Of a stretch of 48,969 bases of DNA, positions 9,178 through 17,901 are shown piece after piece. Where the stretch lies: NCBI GenBank assembly GCA_902534675.1, contig CACAQQ010000003.1, positions 1-48,969 of the forward strand. Direction: 5' to 3'. The position numbers and the translations under genes are program-made. Every line of letters begins with the position of its first letter. Positions within the stretch are counted from its first letter, which is position 1. The DNA comes from an uncultured Prochlorococcus sp. (GTDB taxonomy: Bacteria > Cyanobacteriota > Cyanobacteriia > PCC-6307 > Cyanobiaceae). Under the pieces are notes generated by a model, which worked only from the letters and a program-made list of their open reading frames with translations, had not been told where the DNA came from and searched no databases.

Positions 9178-9359
9178 AATTGTTCAAATATATATAGAAA
9201 TAATCTCATGACAATAATTAATAAATCCATTTAATTTAATTTTTCAATGAATATATAATGTAATATTTATCAATAATGAGAAAAGATTATTTTTCTATAT
9301 ATTAAGAAGTAATTGAAACTCTTTACCCTTTATTTGAAATTGAATTTCTTTGAACAATT
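9178..9359. repeat. Separated 11-bp inverted repeat in AT-rich gap
   Basis: AATTGTTCAAA at 9178-9188 is the exact reverse complement of TTTGAACAATT at 9349-9359. The arms bracket about 160 nt of very AT-rich DNA between the small cysteine gene and tRNA-Cys. A short perfect hairpin AGAAAA/TTTTCT (9279-9296) lies inside. No transposase or open gene is seen between the arms. It may be chance in such AT-rich DNA. Confidence 0.4.
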
Positions 9360-9388
9360 CATAATTAAATTTATAAAAAAATTAAATA

Positions 9389-9459
9389 AGGCGGCACCCA
9401 GATTCGAACTGGGGATAAAGGATTTGCAATCCTCTGCCTTACCACTTGGCCATGCCGCC
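9389..9459 (-). tRNA. trnC: tRNA-Cys (anticodon GCA)
   Basis: Read on the minus strand, the 71-nt sequence folds as a full cloverleaf: a 7-bp acceptor GGCGGCA/TGCCGCC, a 3-bp D stem GCC/GGC, anticodon loop TTGCAAA giving anticodon GCA (Cys), T arm CCCAG-TTCGAAT-CTGGG, and discriminator U, as usual for Cys tRNA. No CCA is encoded. The plus-strand LpxB-related frame reads straight through its antisense. Confidence 0.96.
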
Positions 9460-9471
9460 GAAGAAGATTCA

Positions 9472-10731
9472 ATTGAATCTTTTTATGATCTTAACAGTAA
9501 GGGGACTCATTCTTTACTATTTATTTGCAATGGCCATGGAGAAGATGTAATCGCATCGGAAATAATAAAAAGATTACAAAAAAAAATAAAAAATAAAAAT
9601 ATTGAAGTTTTGCCTTTAGTAGGAAATGGGGATGTATTTAATTCAATAAAATCAAAGAAATTTCGTAAAATAGGATATTTAAAAGAGCTGCCTAGTGGAG
9701 GTTTTAGTAATCAAAGTCTGAAGGGATTTTTCCTTGATTTATTTGCGGGATTTTTAATCGATAATTTAAGAAATTTTTTAATTGTAAAACAAAAGTCAAA
9801 ACAAAACTGCAAAATTATTGCAGTAGGCGATTTTTTACCATTACTTTACGCATGGAGTTCAGGATGCGAATTTAGTTTTATTGGGACTCCCAAAAGTGAT
9901 CATACTTGGAGTAGTGGGCCAGGTTGGGCTTTAAGCGATTTTTATCATAAGTTGAAAGGTTCTGAATGGGACCCATGGGAAATTTTTTTAATGAAATCTC
10001 CAAGATGTAAAAATTTAATTATGAGAGATGAAATTACAGCTTCTAATTTGAATAGAAAAAAAATCAATGCAGAATACTTGGGTAATCCAATGATGGATTT
10101 TGTTAATGCAAAAAATGAGAAAATATCAAATATTATTTCTTTTAAAAGGATTATTTTATTAGTTGGAAGTAGATATCCTGAAGCATTAAAGAATCTTGAT
10201 AATTTTCTTGATTGCTTGCAAGATTTTAATTTACCAAATGATTTGGTAATACTTTTGCCTTTGAGTATCAATGCGAACGTGAGTAAAATTAAAAGTTATT
10301 TAATTAAATACAGTTTCATAAAACAGAATAAGGTTAATTTTTTAATTGATGAAGATTCAGTATGGAAAAAGAAAGATCAATATGTAGTTATTGGAAAAGG
10401 CAAATTCAATTTATGGGCTTGTTTGGCAGAAGTTGGCTTGTCTAATGCAGGAACTGCTACAGAGCAAATTACTGGGCTTGGAATTCCATCCCTATCTCTT
10501 CCAGGATCAGGACCGCAATTTACAAAATCGTTTGCAAAAAGGCAATCGAGATTATTGGCAGGTAGTGTTTTAGTCTGTAAAAATAAAAAAATTCTTTTAA
10601 CTCGTTTGAGTTTACTTTTGAGAGAAAAAGTTAATAGATTTGATCAAGTGAAAATTGGAAAAAAAAGAATGGGTAATTCTGGCGCAAGCAAAAAAATTGT
10701 GGATTCTATTTACCCTCATTTGTTATCTTAG
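9472..10731 (+). CDS. Lipid-A-disaccharide synthase-related protein (start uncertain)
   Basis: The product resembles the cyanobacterial family related to LpxB (TIGR03492-type), of unknown function. It shares a glycosyltransferase-like fold: N-terminal SLLFICNGHGEDVIASEI, a central EYLGNPMMDF, and a C-terminal EVGLSNAGTATEQITGLGIPSLSLPGSGPQFT, which matches the sugar-nucleotide-binding end. The frame is open back to a TTG at 9313, but that stretch runs antisense through tRNA-Cys. Between the tRNA and the conserved SLLFICNGHGED there is no in-frame ATG, GTG or TTG. I give the ATT at 9472 as a provisional start; a TTG at 9424 inside the tRNA antisense is the other choice. Gene identity is good; the 5' end is unresolved. 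Confidence 0.75.
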   Translation: MESFYDLNSKGTHSLLFICNGHGEDVIASEIIKRLQKKIKNKNIEVLPLVGNGDVFNSIKSKKFRKIGYLKELPSGGFSNQSLKGFFLDLFAGFLIDNLRNFLIVKQKSKQNCKIIAVGDFLPLLYAWSSGCEFSFIGTPKSDHTWSSGPGWALSDFYHKLKGSEWDPWEIFLMKSPRCKNLIMRDEITASNLNRKKINAEYLGNPMMDFVNAKNEKISNIISFKRIILLVGSRYPEALKNLDNFLDCLQDFNLPNDLVILLPLSINANVSKIKSYLIKYSFIKQNKVNFLIDEDSVWKKKDQYVVIGKGKFNLWACLAEVGLSNAGTATEQITGLGIPSLSLPGSGPQFTKSFAKRQSRLLAGSVLVCKNKKILLTRLSLLLREKVNRFDQVKIGKKRMGNSGASKKIVDSIYPHLLS

Positions 10732-10759
10732 AAAATGGCAATAGAGTTTCAAATTTTTC

Positions 10760-11026
10760 ATGTATCCAATAAATGACCGGCAATATCTAAAAATTTGCGC
10801 AGAGATTGCAAAGATTATGAGTATTAGCTTATCCTCCGCTAAAAAGAAAGTAGAAATTCAAATTGCAAAAGAAGGCTCTAAAACCATTCAAGAAAAAATA
10901 CAAGTTGCACAAAATGTCTTAGAAATTTGTGAAAAAAATGAAGGGGATAAATTAAGTTCTTCAAGAATACTTGATAAGCTTATGGAAACTATTAATGATG
11001 AAGATAATTTTTTAACTGAAGATTGA
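10760..11026 (+). CDS. Small helical protein of unknown function
   Basis: An 88-residue, mostly helical, charged protein (YLKICAEIAKIMSISLSSAKKKVEIQIAKEG, then KIQVAQNVLEICEK). I do not recognise a named domain. It has no membrane segment or export signal. It starts 28 nt after the LpxB-related gene on the same strand and converges on rnd with a 3-nt gap. Composition and the clean ATG make it a likely real gene. Confidence 0.7.
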   Translation: MYPINDRQYLKICAEIAKIMSISLSSAKKKVEIQIAKEGSKTIQEKIQVAQNVLEICEKNEGDKLSSSRILDKLMETINDEDNFLTED

Positions 11027-11029
11027 TTT

Positions 11030-11665
11030 TTAATGTTCAAATATATTTGAAAATTTTAGTATGTCTAAGTCAGCATGTACAGAAATTGTTTTAAAACAAG
11101 TTTCAGCTAACTCGTATCTATTTTCTCTATCTAAAATGACTTTTAATTTATGCATAGCTTCAATTAAATATCTAACATCATTCGCTGCATAATCTAATTG
11201 ATCTTTTGTTAAATCTTCTTTGCTACCCCAATCACTGCTTTGTGAGCTTTTGTCTAATTCTATCCCTAACAATTCATTAATTAAATCTTTTAAACCGTGT
11301 TTATTTGTATATGTTCTTGCGAGCTTACTAGCAATTTTTGTACAAAAAATATTTCTTGTATTAATTCCAAGATTGCATTTTAGAGCTGCTACATCAAATC
11401 TCGCATAGTGAAAGATTTTAGTAATTTTTTCATCTTCAAGAAGTGCTTTTAAATGTGGAGACGAAGATGTATTACGCTCGATTTTTATACAGGATGTTCT
11501 TTTAAATTCGTTACATATTTGAACTAAACAGAGTCTATCTCTTCCATGAATTAAACCCATTGCTTCAGTATCAATAGCTAGGTAGGATGATTGTTTATAA
11601 AGATTATATAAATCTGCTGTTAAATCGCTATGAAGAAAATCAATATTTTTATTTTCAATAGTCAT
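11030..11665 (-). CDS. rnd: Ribonuclease D-type 3'-5' exonuclease
   Basis: The 211-residue product is a DEDDy exonuclease: motif I in AIDTEAMGL (Asp, Glu), motif II around FHYARFDVAAL (Asp), and motif III YAANDVRYL (Tyr, Asp). All catalytic acids are present. It contains only the nuclease domain and lacks the HRDC domains of E. coli RNase D, as is common in cyanobacterial forms. The likely role is trimming tRNA or other RNA 3' ends. It converges with the small gene at 10760 and is divergent from the CCB2/CCB4-like gene by 163 nt. Confidence 0.9.
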   Translation of the reverse strand: MTIENKNIDFLHSDLTADLYNLYKQSSYLAIDTEAMGLIHGRDRLCLVQICNEFKRTSCIKIERNTSSSPHLKALLEDEKITKIFHYARFDVAALKCNLGINTRNIFCTKIASKLARTYTNKHGLKDLINELLGIELDKSSQSSDWGSKEDLTKDQLDYAANDVRYLIEAMHKLKVILDRENRYELAETCFKTISVHADLDILKFSNIFEH

Positions 11666-11828
11666 TTTTAAAAAGCATTTAAAGTAATTTAAGACTTAGA
11701 AATTACTTAAGATTTTATTTAATTAAGAATTTTTATCTAATAGGTTTATTTTACAGAATAAATCTAAAAAATTATATTATGATGTAACTTTAATTTTTAT
11801 TCTCGATTTACTAGAAAAAATTTACTTA

Positions 11829-12386
11829 ATGTCCTATTCCTTAAATTCAACATTATTGCTGACTATTCTTTTGGCCATAGGATTATTTTTTTTCCTTAGG
11901 GCTTCTAGTAAAGATAGAACCACAATCGTTGAGATTTCATCTTCTCAGCAGCCAGTTAAGGTTTTAAATGGTTTATGTGAATGGCTTAATTTAAGGGGAT
12001 GGAAGCAAACGGGAGGAGATTTTGAACAAAGAATTTTAATATTCAAGGGAAAAGTTGTTTCTAGCAAATTTTTAGCTATTTTTTTAGGTTTTCTTGGCGG
12101 TTTTGGTTCTTGTGCTTTGGGTTTAGTAATTATTCAAATATTTCCTACATTAGGATGGTGGCCTATACTTTTAGGATTGATTGGTGGCCCTTTGTCTGGA
12201 ATTGTTTATTTTAAAAAATCAGCAAGAGAGGAGAAATTTGAATTAAGGTTGATTAACGAAAATGAAAATGATTCAACTTTCATGAGATTAAGAGCTCATA
12301 GGGATGAATTAATCTCTTTAGAAAATGAACTTGGAGAAAAACTTCAATTGAAAAGTGACGGTTCTTTATTTAAAACGCCTATTTAA
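11829..12386 (+). CDS. Membrane protein, CCB2/CCB4-like (cofactor assembly of complex C)
   Basis: A 185-residue membrane protein. Residues 8-24 form an N-terminal membrane helix, and two more hydrophobic segments lie near residues 82-105 and 110-128 (FLAIFLGFLGGFGSCALGLVIIQIFP, then WWPILLGLIGGPLSGIVYF). The layout (helix, soluble insert with FEQRILIFKGKVVSS, helix pair, then a soluble tail with RLRAHRDELISLENELG) resembles the cyanobacterial and chloroplast CCB2/CCB4 proteins (DUF2930). Those help attach heme c-i to cytochrome b6 of the b6f complex. The assignment rests on memory of the family pattern, so an unknown thylakoid membrane protein remains the alternative. It converges on hemF with a 28-nt gap. 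Confidence 0.6.
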   Translation: MSYSLNSTLLLTILLAIGLFFFLRASSKDRTTIVEISSSQQPVKVLNGLCEWLNLRGWKQTGGDFEQRILIFKGKVVSSKFLAIFLGFLGGFGSCALGLVIIQIFPTLGWWPILLGLIGGPLSGIVYFKKSAREEKFELRLINENENDSTFMRLRAHRDELISLENELGEKLQLKSDGSLFKTPI

Positions 12387-12414
12387 GATATTTCAAAATT
12401 TTATTCTAAAATCT

Positions 12415-13443
12415 TTAATCAAAGATATTATTCTCTATACAGAATTTCTCTAAATCTTTATCATTTAACCAGTCTTGGGGTTTTGTAAAGATTGATGTGA
12501 GAAATTCCTCTCGAGAACCCTTTTTAGCTTTATATCCATATTCCCATCTAGCCAAAGGGGGTAAGGACATTAATATAGATTCAGTTCTGCCGTTTGTTTG
12601 TAGTCCAAAAATCGTTCCTCTATCCCAAACTAAATTGAATTCGACATATCTACCTCTTCGATATAGCTGGAATTCTCTTTCCTTCGATGAATATGTTTGA
12701 GTTGCTCTTTTTTCAATAATGGGCAAATATGAGGGAAGGAATGCCTGTCCACAGTTTTCCGCTAAAGAAAACAAATTATCCCAATTTAAATTAGATCTGC
12801 CAATATCTTGTGAAGCTTTTGATGCCTCTCCATTTTGATTATTTCCTCTATAAATGTTGCCTGAACCATCTTGATAATCATAAAAAATACCTCCTATGCC
12901 TCTCGATTCATTTCTATGCTTCAAGAAGAAATATTCATCACACCATGGTTTGAAAACGTTATGCAAATCTTTATCAACTTTCTCACAAGCCTTTTTATGT
13001 TCGTTGTGAAAATTCCTCACATCAGAAAGATAAGGATAAAAAGGTGTTAAGTCTGCACCTCCTCCAAACCACCACACAGGTCCAGCTTCGAAATATCGAT
13101 AATTCAGATGAACTGTAGGAATATATGGATTTTTAGGATGCAACACCATAGAAGTTCCTGTGGCAAACCATTTATGACCTTTTGCTTCGGGTCTTTGAGA
13201 GAGTATAGATTGAGGTAATTCTTTTCCATGAACTTCAGAGAAATTTACTCCTGCTTGCTCAAAAATAGAACCATTTTTCAATACTCTTGATCTTCCACCA
13301 CCACCTTCGTCTCTTAGCCAGGATTCTTCTATAAATTTCCCTTTGCCATCTACATTTTCAAGCCCTGAACAAATTTTGTCTTGTAGAGTTAATAAGAGAT
13401 TTTTAGTTTTATCTCTAGAGTTTTTAGGAGGTTCTTTGAACAT
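12415..13443 (-). CDS. hemF: Oxygen-dependent coproporphyrinogen III oxidase
   Basis: Oxidatively decarboxylates coproporphyrinogen III to protoporphyrinogen IX with O2, in the shared heme and chlorophyll pathway. The 342-residue product has the family signatures: [50 protein letters not shown], and the C-terminal [16 protein letters not shown] followed by ESILMSLPP. It is full length with an ATG at 13443. It is divergent from mrp across 158 nt. That gap holds a GGGGGTCC patch on an AT-rich background (about 13513-13520), for which I see no defined function. Confidence 0.97.
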   Translation of the reverse strand: MFKEPPKNSRDKTKNLLLTLQDKICSGLENVDGKGKFIEESWLRDEGGGGRSRVLKNGSIFEQAGVNFSEVHGKELPQSILSQRPEAKGHKWFATGTSMVLHPKNPYIPTVHLNYRYFEAGPVWWFGGGADLTPFYPYLSDVRNFHNEHKKACEKVDKDLHNVFKPWCDEYFFLKHRNESRGIGGIFYDYQDGSGNIYRGNNQNGEASKASQDIGRSNLNWDNLFSLAENCGQAFLPSYLPIIEKRATQTYSSKEREFQLYRRGRYVEFNLVWDRGTIFGLQTNGRTESILMSLPPLARWEYGYKAKKGSREEFLTSIFTKPQDWLNDKDLEKFCIENNIFD

Positions 13444-13601
13444 TTATTTAGTAAATCTTGTAGAAAAAAATTTTTTGGTTAATTATAAGTTTCCCTTTAT
13501 AATTTCTCTTAGGGGGTCCTTATTGCCTATTATTTGATAGTTCGACATAGTTCTTAATCTTTTAAACAGTCGACCACCTCGTCAAAATATTTTAAAATTT
13601 A

Positions 13602-14672
13602 ATGACCACAATAGAAGATGCGAATTTTGCTTTACAAAAAGTTCTAGATGCTGGATCACAGAAAAATGTAATTGAATTAGCTTGGATTAAAAATGTAAGA
13701 GTCAATATACCGAGAGTAATCGTAACATTATCATTACCATCATTTGCAAATTCGCAGAGAGATAGAATTGTACAAGATGTTAGAAAAGTACTTCTGGATT
13801 TTGAAGATATTGATGATGTTCAAATAGAAATAGATAATAATCCTTCTAAAACAGAATCTAAAAATCAAAGTAATGCTCCTGAGTTGCAGAAGATTGATGG
13901 AATTCGGCATATCATAGCTGTCAGTAGTGCTAAAGGTGGAGTTGGGAAAAGTACCATTGCAGTTAATCTCGCTTGTTCTCTAGCTAAATTAGGCTTAAAA
14001 ACTGGTTTGCTGGATGCGGATATATATGGACCTAATACTCCCTCAATGATGGGGGTTGCTGAACAGAATCCAAAGGTTACAGAAGGTAGTGGAAGTGATC
14101 AAAGATTAATACCAATAAATAAATATGGAATTTCACTGGTATCAATGGGTTTCCTCATAGAAGAAGGGCAGCCAGTTATATGGAGAGGACCAATGCTTAA
14201 TAGTATTATCCGTCAATTTCTTTACCAAGTTGAATGGAATAATCTTGATTTTTTGGTTATTGACTTGCCTCCAGGAACAGGAGATGCTCAAATTTCCCTT
14301 TCTCAATCTGTGCCTATTTCTGGAGCTATTGTTGTCACTACTCCTCAACAAGTATCTTTACAAGATGCAAGGCGGGGATTAGCAATGTTTAAACAACTTG
14401 GTGTACCTTTATTAGGAATTGTAGAAAATATGTCAGTCTTTATTCCACCAGATATGCCAAATAAAAAATATGAAATTTTTGGTAAAGGTGGTGGACAAAC
14501 ATTAGCTAAAGAAAATGATCTACCATTATTAGCCCAAATTCCTATTGAAATTCCTCTTGCTGAGGAAAGCAATAAAGGAATACCAATCTCAATAAGTCAT
14601 CCAGATAAAGAAAGTTCCGCTGAATTTGATAATTTAGCTCAATTAATTAAGAATCAATTTGTTAATAGATAA
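13602..14672 (+). CDS. mrp: Mrp/ApbC-type P-loop ATPase, iron-sulfur carrier-like
   Basis: The 356-residue product has an N-terminal MIP18/DUF59-like domain (residues 1-90) and a C-terminal ParA/MinD-like ATPase. The deviant Walker A is SSAKGGVGKSTIAVNLA, followed by LLDADIYGPNTPSMMG and FLVIDLPPGTGDAQ. Such proteins carry Fe-S clusters to apoproteins. The CxxC usual in ApbC/Nbp35 after VENMS is absent: the sequence reads VENMSVFIPPDMPNKKYEIFG, so cluster binding, if any, must differ. The ATG at 13602 is the first in frame. rodA follows 3 nt after the stop, suggesting co-transcription. Confidence 0.93.
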   Translation: MTTIEDANFALQKVLDAGSQKNVIELAWIKNVRVNIPRVIVTLSLPSFANSQRDRIVQDVRKVLLDFEDIDDVQIEIDNNPSKTESKNQSNAPELQKIDGIRHIIAVSSAKGGVGKSTIAVNLACSLAKLGLKTGLLDADIYGPNTPSMMGVAEQNPKVTEGSGSDQRLIPINKYGISLVSMGFLIEEGQPVIWRGPMLNSIIRQFLYQVEWNNLDFLVIDLPPGTGDAQISLSQSVPISGAIVVTTPQQVSLQDARRGLAMFKQLGVPLLGIVENMSVFIPPDMPNKKYEIFGKGGGQTLAKENDLPLLAQIPIEIPLAEESNKGIPISISHPDKESSAEFDNLAQLIKNQFVNR

Positions 14673-14675
14673 TTG

Positions 14676-15944
14676 ATGTTTAGGATAATTTATTTATTAA
14701 ATAAGAGAGAATTTTTACCAAAAAAATACAATTTTAATAGAGGTTTTTTATTTTCTCCACTACTTATAATTCCCCTTATTTTAGTTATTATTTCGGGTTT
14801 ATTAATAAAAAGTATCCAAGTTGATTTTTTAGTATCAAATTATGTAGACCATATTCTTACTGGTTTTTTAGGTTATTTTTTAGCATTTTTTATTTCTTAT
14901 ATACCGTTAGAGAGAATAAGAAAATATTTGATTCCATTTTATTTGTGTACTTTATTATCTTTATTACTAATTTATTTTTTTGGGATCTCAGTTTCTGGAG
15001 CTCAAAGATGGTTAAATTTGGGTATCTTTTCTTTTCAGCCTTCAGAAGTAGCTAAACTAAGTACTGTATTAACTCTTGCTTTAGTACTCGACAAAAAAAT
15101 AATTTTAAAAATAAGAGATTTAGTACTCCCTTTATTAGTAGTGATTATTCCTTGGTTATTAATATTCTTTCAACCGGACTTGGGTACCTCTTTAGTTTTA
15201 ATTGTTTTGACAGGAGTGATGCTCTATTGGTCGCAAATGCCTATAGAGTGGATTTTGATATTAGTGTTTTGTATTATCACTTCTATTTTATATTTAACCT
15301 TACCAACACTTCTTATTTTTTGGATACCAGTTATAGGATATCTTGCTTATAGATCTTCGAAAAAGAAAATTATTTTTTCTGCTCTAGCTATTTCACTCCA
15401 CTTATTTATAGCAAAATTCACACCAATTTTGTGGCAATATGGCTTAAAAGAATATCAAAAAGATAGATTAGTTTTATTTTTAGATCCGAATAGAGATCCA
15501 TTAGGTGGTGGGTATCATTTGATACAGAGTAAAATTGCAATTGGTTCTGGAGGATTATTTGGGACTGGTTTGCTACAAGGTAAGCTGACAAATTTGCAAT
15601 TTATACCAGAACAACATACTGATTTTATATTTAGTGCTTTAGGCGAAGAATTGGGTTTTGTAGGGTGCATAACAGTTTTGTTTTTGTTCTTTTTTTTGAT
15701 TAAAAAACTTATTAATACTGCAACAATTGCTAGGACAAACTTTGAATCTCTAATTGTTATTGGAATAGCCTCAACTTTTTTATTCCAGATAATTATTAAC
15801 CTATTTATGACTATTGGATTAGGACCAGTTACTGGAATTCCCCTTCCTTTTATGAGCTATGGTCGAACGTCATTGGTGACTAATTTTATATCTATTGGAT
15901 TTGTTTTATCTATATTGAAACGTTCTAGATCACTAAAAAGTTGA
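14676..15944 (+). CDS. rodA: Rod shape-determining SEDS glycosyltransferase RodA
   Basis: A polytopic SEDS-family membrane protein of 422 residues that polymerises lipid II glycan strands during lateral wall growth. Signatures are SGAQRWLNLGIFSFQPSEVAKL, FFQPDLGTSLVLI, QFIPEQHTDFIFSALGEELGFVG, and GLGPVTGIPLPFMSYGRTSLV. The last usually reads SYGGTS or SYGGSS, so an arginine replaces the second glycine here. About ten hydrophobic segments are visible. The frame allows a TTG at 14673, but the ATG at 14676 is the more natural start. Its stop overlaps the next gene's ATG (TGATG), so the two are coupled. Confidence 0.93.
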   Translation: MFRIIYLLNKREFLPKKYNFNRGFLFSPLLIIPLILVIISGLLIKSIQVDFLVSNYVDHILTGFLGYFLAFFISYIPLERIRKYLIPFYLCTLLSLLLIYFFGISVSGAQRWLNLGIFSFQPSEVAKLSTVLTLALVLDKKIILKIRDLVLPLLVVIIPWLLIFFQPDLGTSLVLIVLTGVMLYWSQMPIEWILILVFCIITSILYLTLPTLLIFWIPVIGYLAYRSSKKKIIFSALAISLHLFIAKFTPILWQYGLKEYQKDRLVLFLDPNRDPLGGGYHLIQSKIAIGSGGLFGTGLLQGKLTNLQFIPEQHTDFIFSALGEELGFVGCITVLFLFFFLIKKLINTATIARTNFESLIVIGIASTFLFQIIINLFMTIGLGPVTGIPLPFMSYGRTSLVTNFISIGFVLSILKRSRSLKS

Positions 15945-17308
15945 TGAAATCACAAATTACTATAAAAAAAATTCAAGACCTTTTGATTAAAGGAGCTCAA
16001 GCTATATATGTTGACGATAATACATCCAGAAGAATGTGGTGGGCTTCTTTAGAAGTTATTCAAAAAGATTTCTTATCTCAGAATTATAAACATGGAGGGA
16101 TTTGGGTTGCCTCGCCTTTGCCGGCTTTTAATGAAAAAAAATTTTTAAATCAACTTCATGGATGGCTTTGGTCTCCTGAGGGGTTTCCATATTTTCAAAA
16201 TGAGAATGCAGGTTTTTTACCAGTTAATAATTCAGATAAGATAAAAAAAGATTTTGATTTAATTAGTAATTACAAAGTTTTAAGTCTTAGTCAAGAAGAT
16301 GGTTTTGAACCTTTTTTGATGATAATTACCCCAAATTTTCAATGCATACTATCAATTGTTGGAGAAAAAGATAAGAAAATTTTATTAATGAAGTGTGATG
16401 AAGAAAGCCTCAAACTTTCAATTGAATTAATGCATGCAAAATTAAATCAAGAAAATCATGAGGAAGGAGTAAAATTTCGTAATGCAATCAATAATTTAGG
16501 AAACCTTAATATCAATAATCAATTTGAAAAATTATTTTGGCCAATATTATCGGCAAAATTGGCAAATATTGCGCCAAATCACAATATACAGAATTTTGTA
16601 AAAAATGATGAAACAAATGTGCAAATAACTGAAGCAAAATTATTACGTGCAATATCTCATGAAGTAAGAACACCTTTGGCAACAATAAGAACCCTAATCA
16701 GTTCTACTTTAAAAAAATATAAGATGGACGAATCAATGAAAAATCGTTTAATTCAAATAGATAATGAATGTAATGAACAAATTGATAGGTTTGGTTTAAT
16801 CTTTAATGCAGCAGAATTAGTGAGTAATGAAGTTCCGTCATTAAATAACTTGGCAAAAATTAATTTAGCCGAAATTTTTCAAAAGCTTTCTCCTTTATGG
16901 AATAAACAATTAAATAGACGTGGGATTTCTTTAAAAATTGATATTCCCAATCAACTTCCGCAAATTTTGAGTGATTCGGAAAAATTAGAATTAATGTTAA
17001 GGGGATTAATAGATAAAAATACTAGAGGATTAAAAGAAGGCAGTACATTAATTTTAGAATTAAGACCAGCTGGTCAAAAACTTAAACTTCAATTAAAAGT
17101 ACAAAAATTAGAAAGTAATCAAAAAGAAATTCTTAAAAAAGAAAACGGTTCTGATATTGGTCCTGTTTTAAATTGGAACCCTCAAACAGGTAGTTTACAA
17201 CTAAGTCAAAATGCTACTCAAAAGTTGTTAGCTAGTTTAGGAGGGCATGTCACACAAAGGCGTGATACAGGTTTGACAGTATTTTTCCCGATTTCAGATT
17301 CAAAATAA
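15944..17308 (+). CDS. Sensor histidine kinase with degenerate ATP-binding domain
   Basis: A 454-residue soluble protein from the ATG at 15944, overlapping the rodA stop by one base (a TTG at 15941 is less likely). Residues 1-200 form a putative sensory domain with no membrane helix. The dimerisation domain has a clean H-box, RAISHEVRTPLATI, with the phospho-acceptor at His239. The C-terminal half does not match a working HATPase: where the N-box should be it reads LRGLIDKNTRGL, and no DxGxG or later glycine-rich box is visible before LLASLGGHVTQRRDTGLTVFFP. It could be phosphorylated by another kinase or act through binding. No response regulator is adjacent. Confidence 0.8.
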   Translation: MKSQITIKKIQDLLIKGAQAIYVDDNTSRRMWWASLEVIQKDFLSQNYKHGGIWVASPLPAFNEKKFLNQLHGWLWSPEGFPYFQNENAGFLPVNNSDKIKKDFDLISNYKVLSLSQEDGFEPFLMIITPNFQCILSIVGEKDKKILLMKCDEESLKLSIELMHAKLNQENHEEGVKFRNAINNLGNLNINNQFEKLFWPILSAKLANIAPNHNIQNFVKNDETNVQITEAKLLRAISHEVRTPLATIRTLISSTLKKYKMDESMKNRLIQIDNECNEQIDRFGLIFNAAELVSNEVPSLNNLAKINLAEIFQKLSPLWNKQLNRRGISLKIDIPNQLPQILSDSEKLELMLRGLIDKNTRGLKEGSTLILELRPAGQKLKLQLKVQKLESNQKEILKKENGSDIGPVLNWNPQTGSLQLSQNATQKLLASLGGHVTQRRDTGLTVFFPISDSK

Positions 17309-17419
17309 AATGAGAAACAATTTTGCCATATATTAAATAATGTAGAAAATTTCCTGTAAATATAGAATTTTGTAAAATATGAATGCTAATTTCTTATTAT
17401 AAATAACTCAAAATCAAGG

Positions 17420-17842
17420 ATGACTGAAACTTTAGTTGGTCAATTTCCAAAGCATATAGGCAGTACTGGGGGTTTATTAAACTCAGCAGAAACGGAAGAA
17501 AAATATGCAATTGTTTGGAAAAGTTCAAAGGAACAAGCATTTGAATTGCCCACCGGTGGAGCGGCTATTATGCATGAAGGCGATAATTTAATGTACTTTG
17601 CAAGAAAAGAACAATGCCTTGCATTAGGGACACAATTAAGAGCCTTTAAACCAAGAATTGAAGATTTTAAAATCTACCGAATTTTCCCAGGTGGCGATAT
17701 TGAATTTTTACACCCAAAAGATGGTGTTTTCCCTGAAAAAGTAAATGAAGGAAGAGAGAAAGTAGGTCATAATCCTAGAAGAATAGGTGAAAATCCTAAT
17801 CCAGCTGGTTTGAAATTTACAACTAAGAATACTTTTGATTAA
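17420..17842 (+). CDS. psaD: Photosystem I subunit II (PsaD)
   Basis: A peripheral stromal-side subunit of photosystem I that docks ferredoxin and steadies PsaC. The 140-residue basic product has the hallmark segments [53 protein letters not shown], and [14 protein letters not shown]. Length matches cyanobacterial PsaD. It has its own 111-nt upstream gap, AT-rich and without a distinct Shine-Dalgarno at normal spacing. A 6-bp hairpin starts at its stop codon, and trpE follows 59 nt later. Confidence 0.98.
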   Translation: MTETLVGQFPKHIGSTGGLLNSAETEEKYAIVWKSSKEQAFELPTGGAAIMHEGDNLMYFARKEQCLALGTQLRAFKPRIEDFKIYRIFPGGDIEFLHPKDGVFPEKVNEGREKVGHNPRRIGENPNPAGLKFTTKNTFD

Positions 17843-17855
17843 CTTTCTTAAAGTT
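17841..17855 (+). terminator. Short hairpin at the psaD stop codon (possible 3' end or attenuator)
   Basis: AACTTT (17841-17846), loop CTT, AAAGTT (17850-17855) is a perfect 6-bp inverted repeat starting inside the psaD stop codon. It is A/T-rich and no U-run follows, so it is not a standard rho-independent terminator. It could stabilise the 3' end of the abundant psaD mRNA. No other terminator is visible before trpE. Confidence 0.3.
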
Positions 17856-17901
17856 GATATAAAAGAAGAAAATAATTATAATTTGGGTTGAAATTATTAA
17901 T

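Noticed and set aside
10391-10573. Open frame inside the LpxB-related gene
   Set aside because: It is a frame-shifted shadow of the conserved C-terminal domain.
13444-13601. GGGGGTCC patch between hemF and mrp as a regulatory element
   Set aside because: It stands out in base content, but I could not match it to a known site or form a stable hairpin with it.
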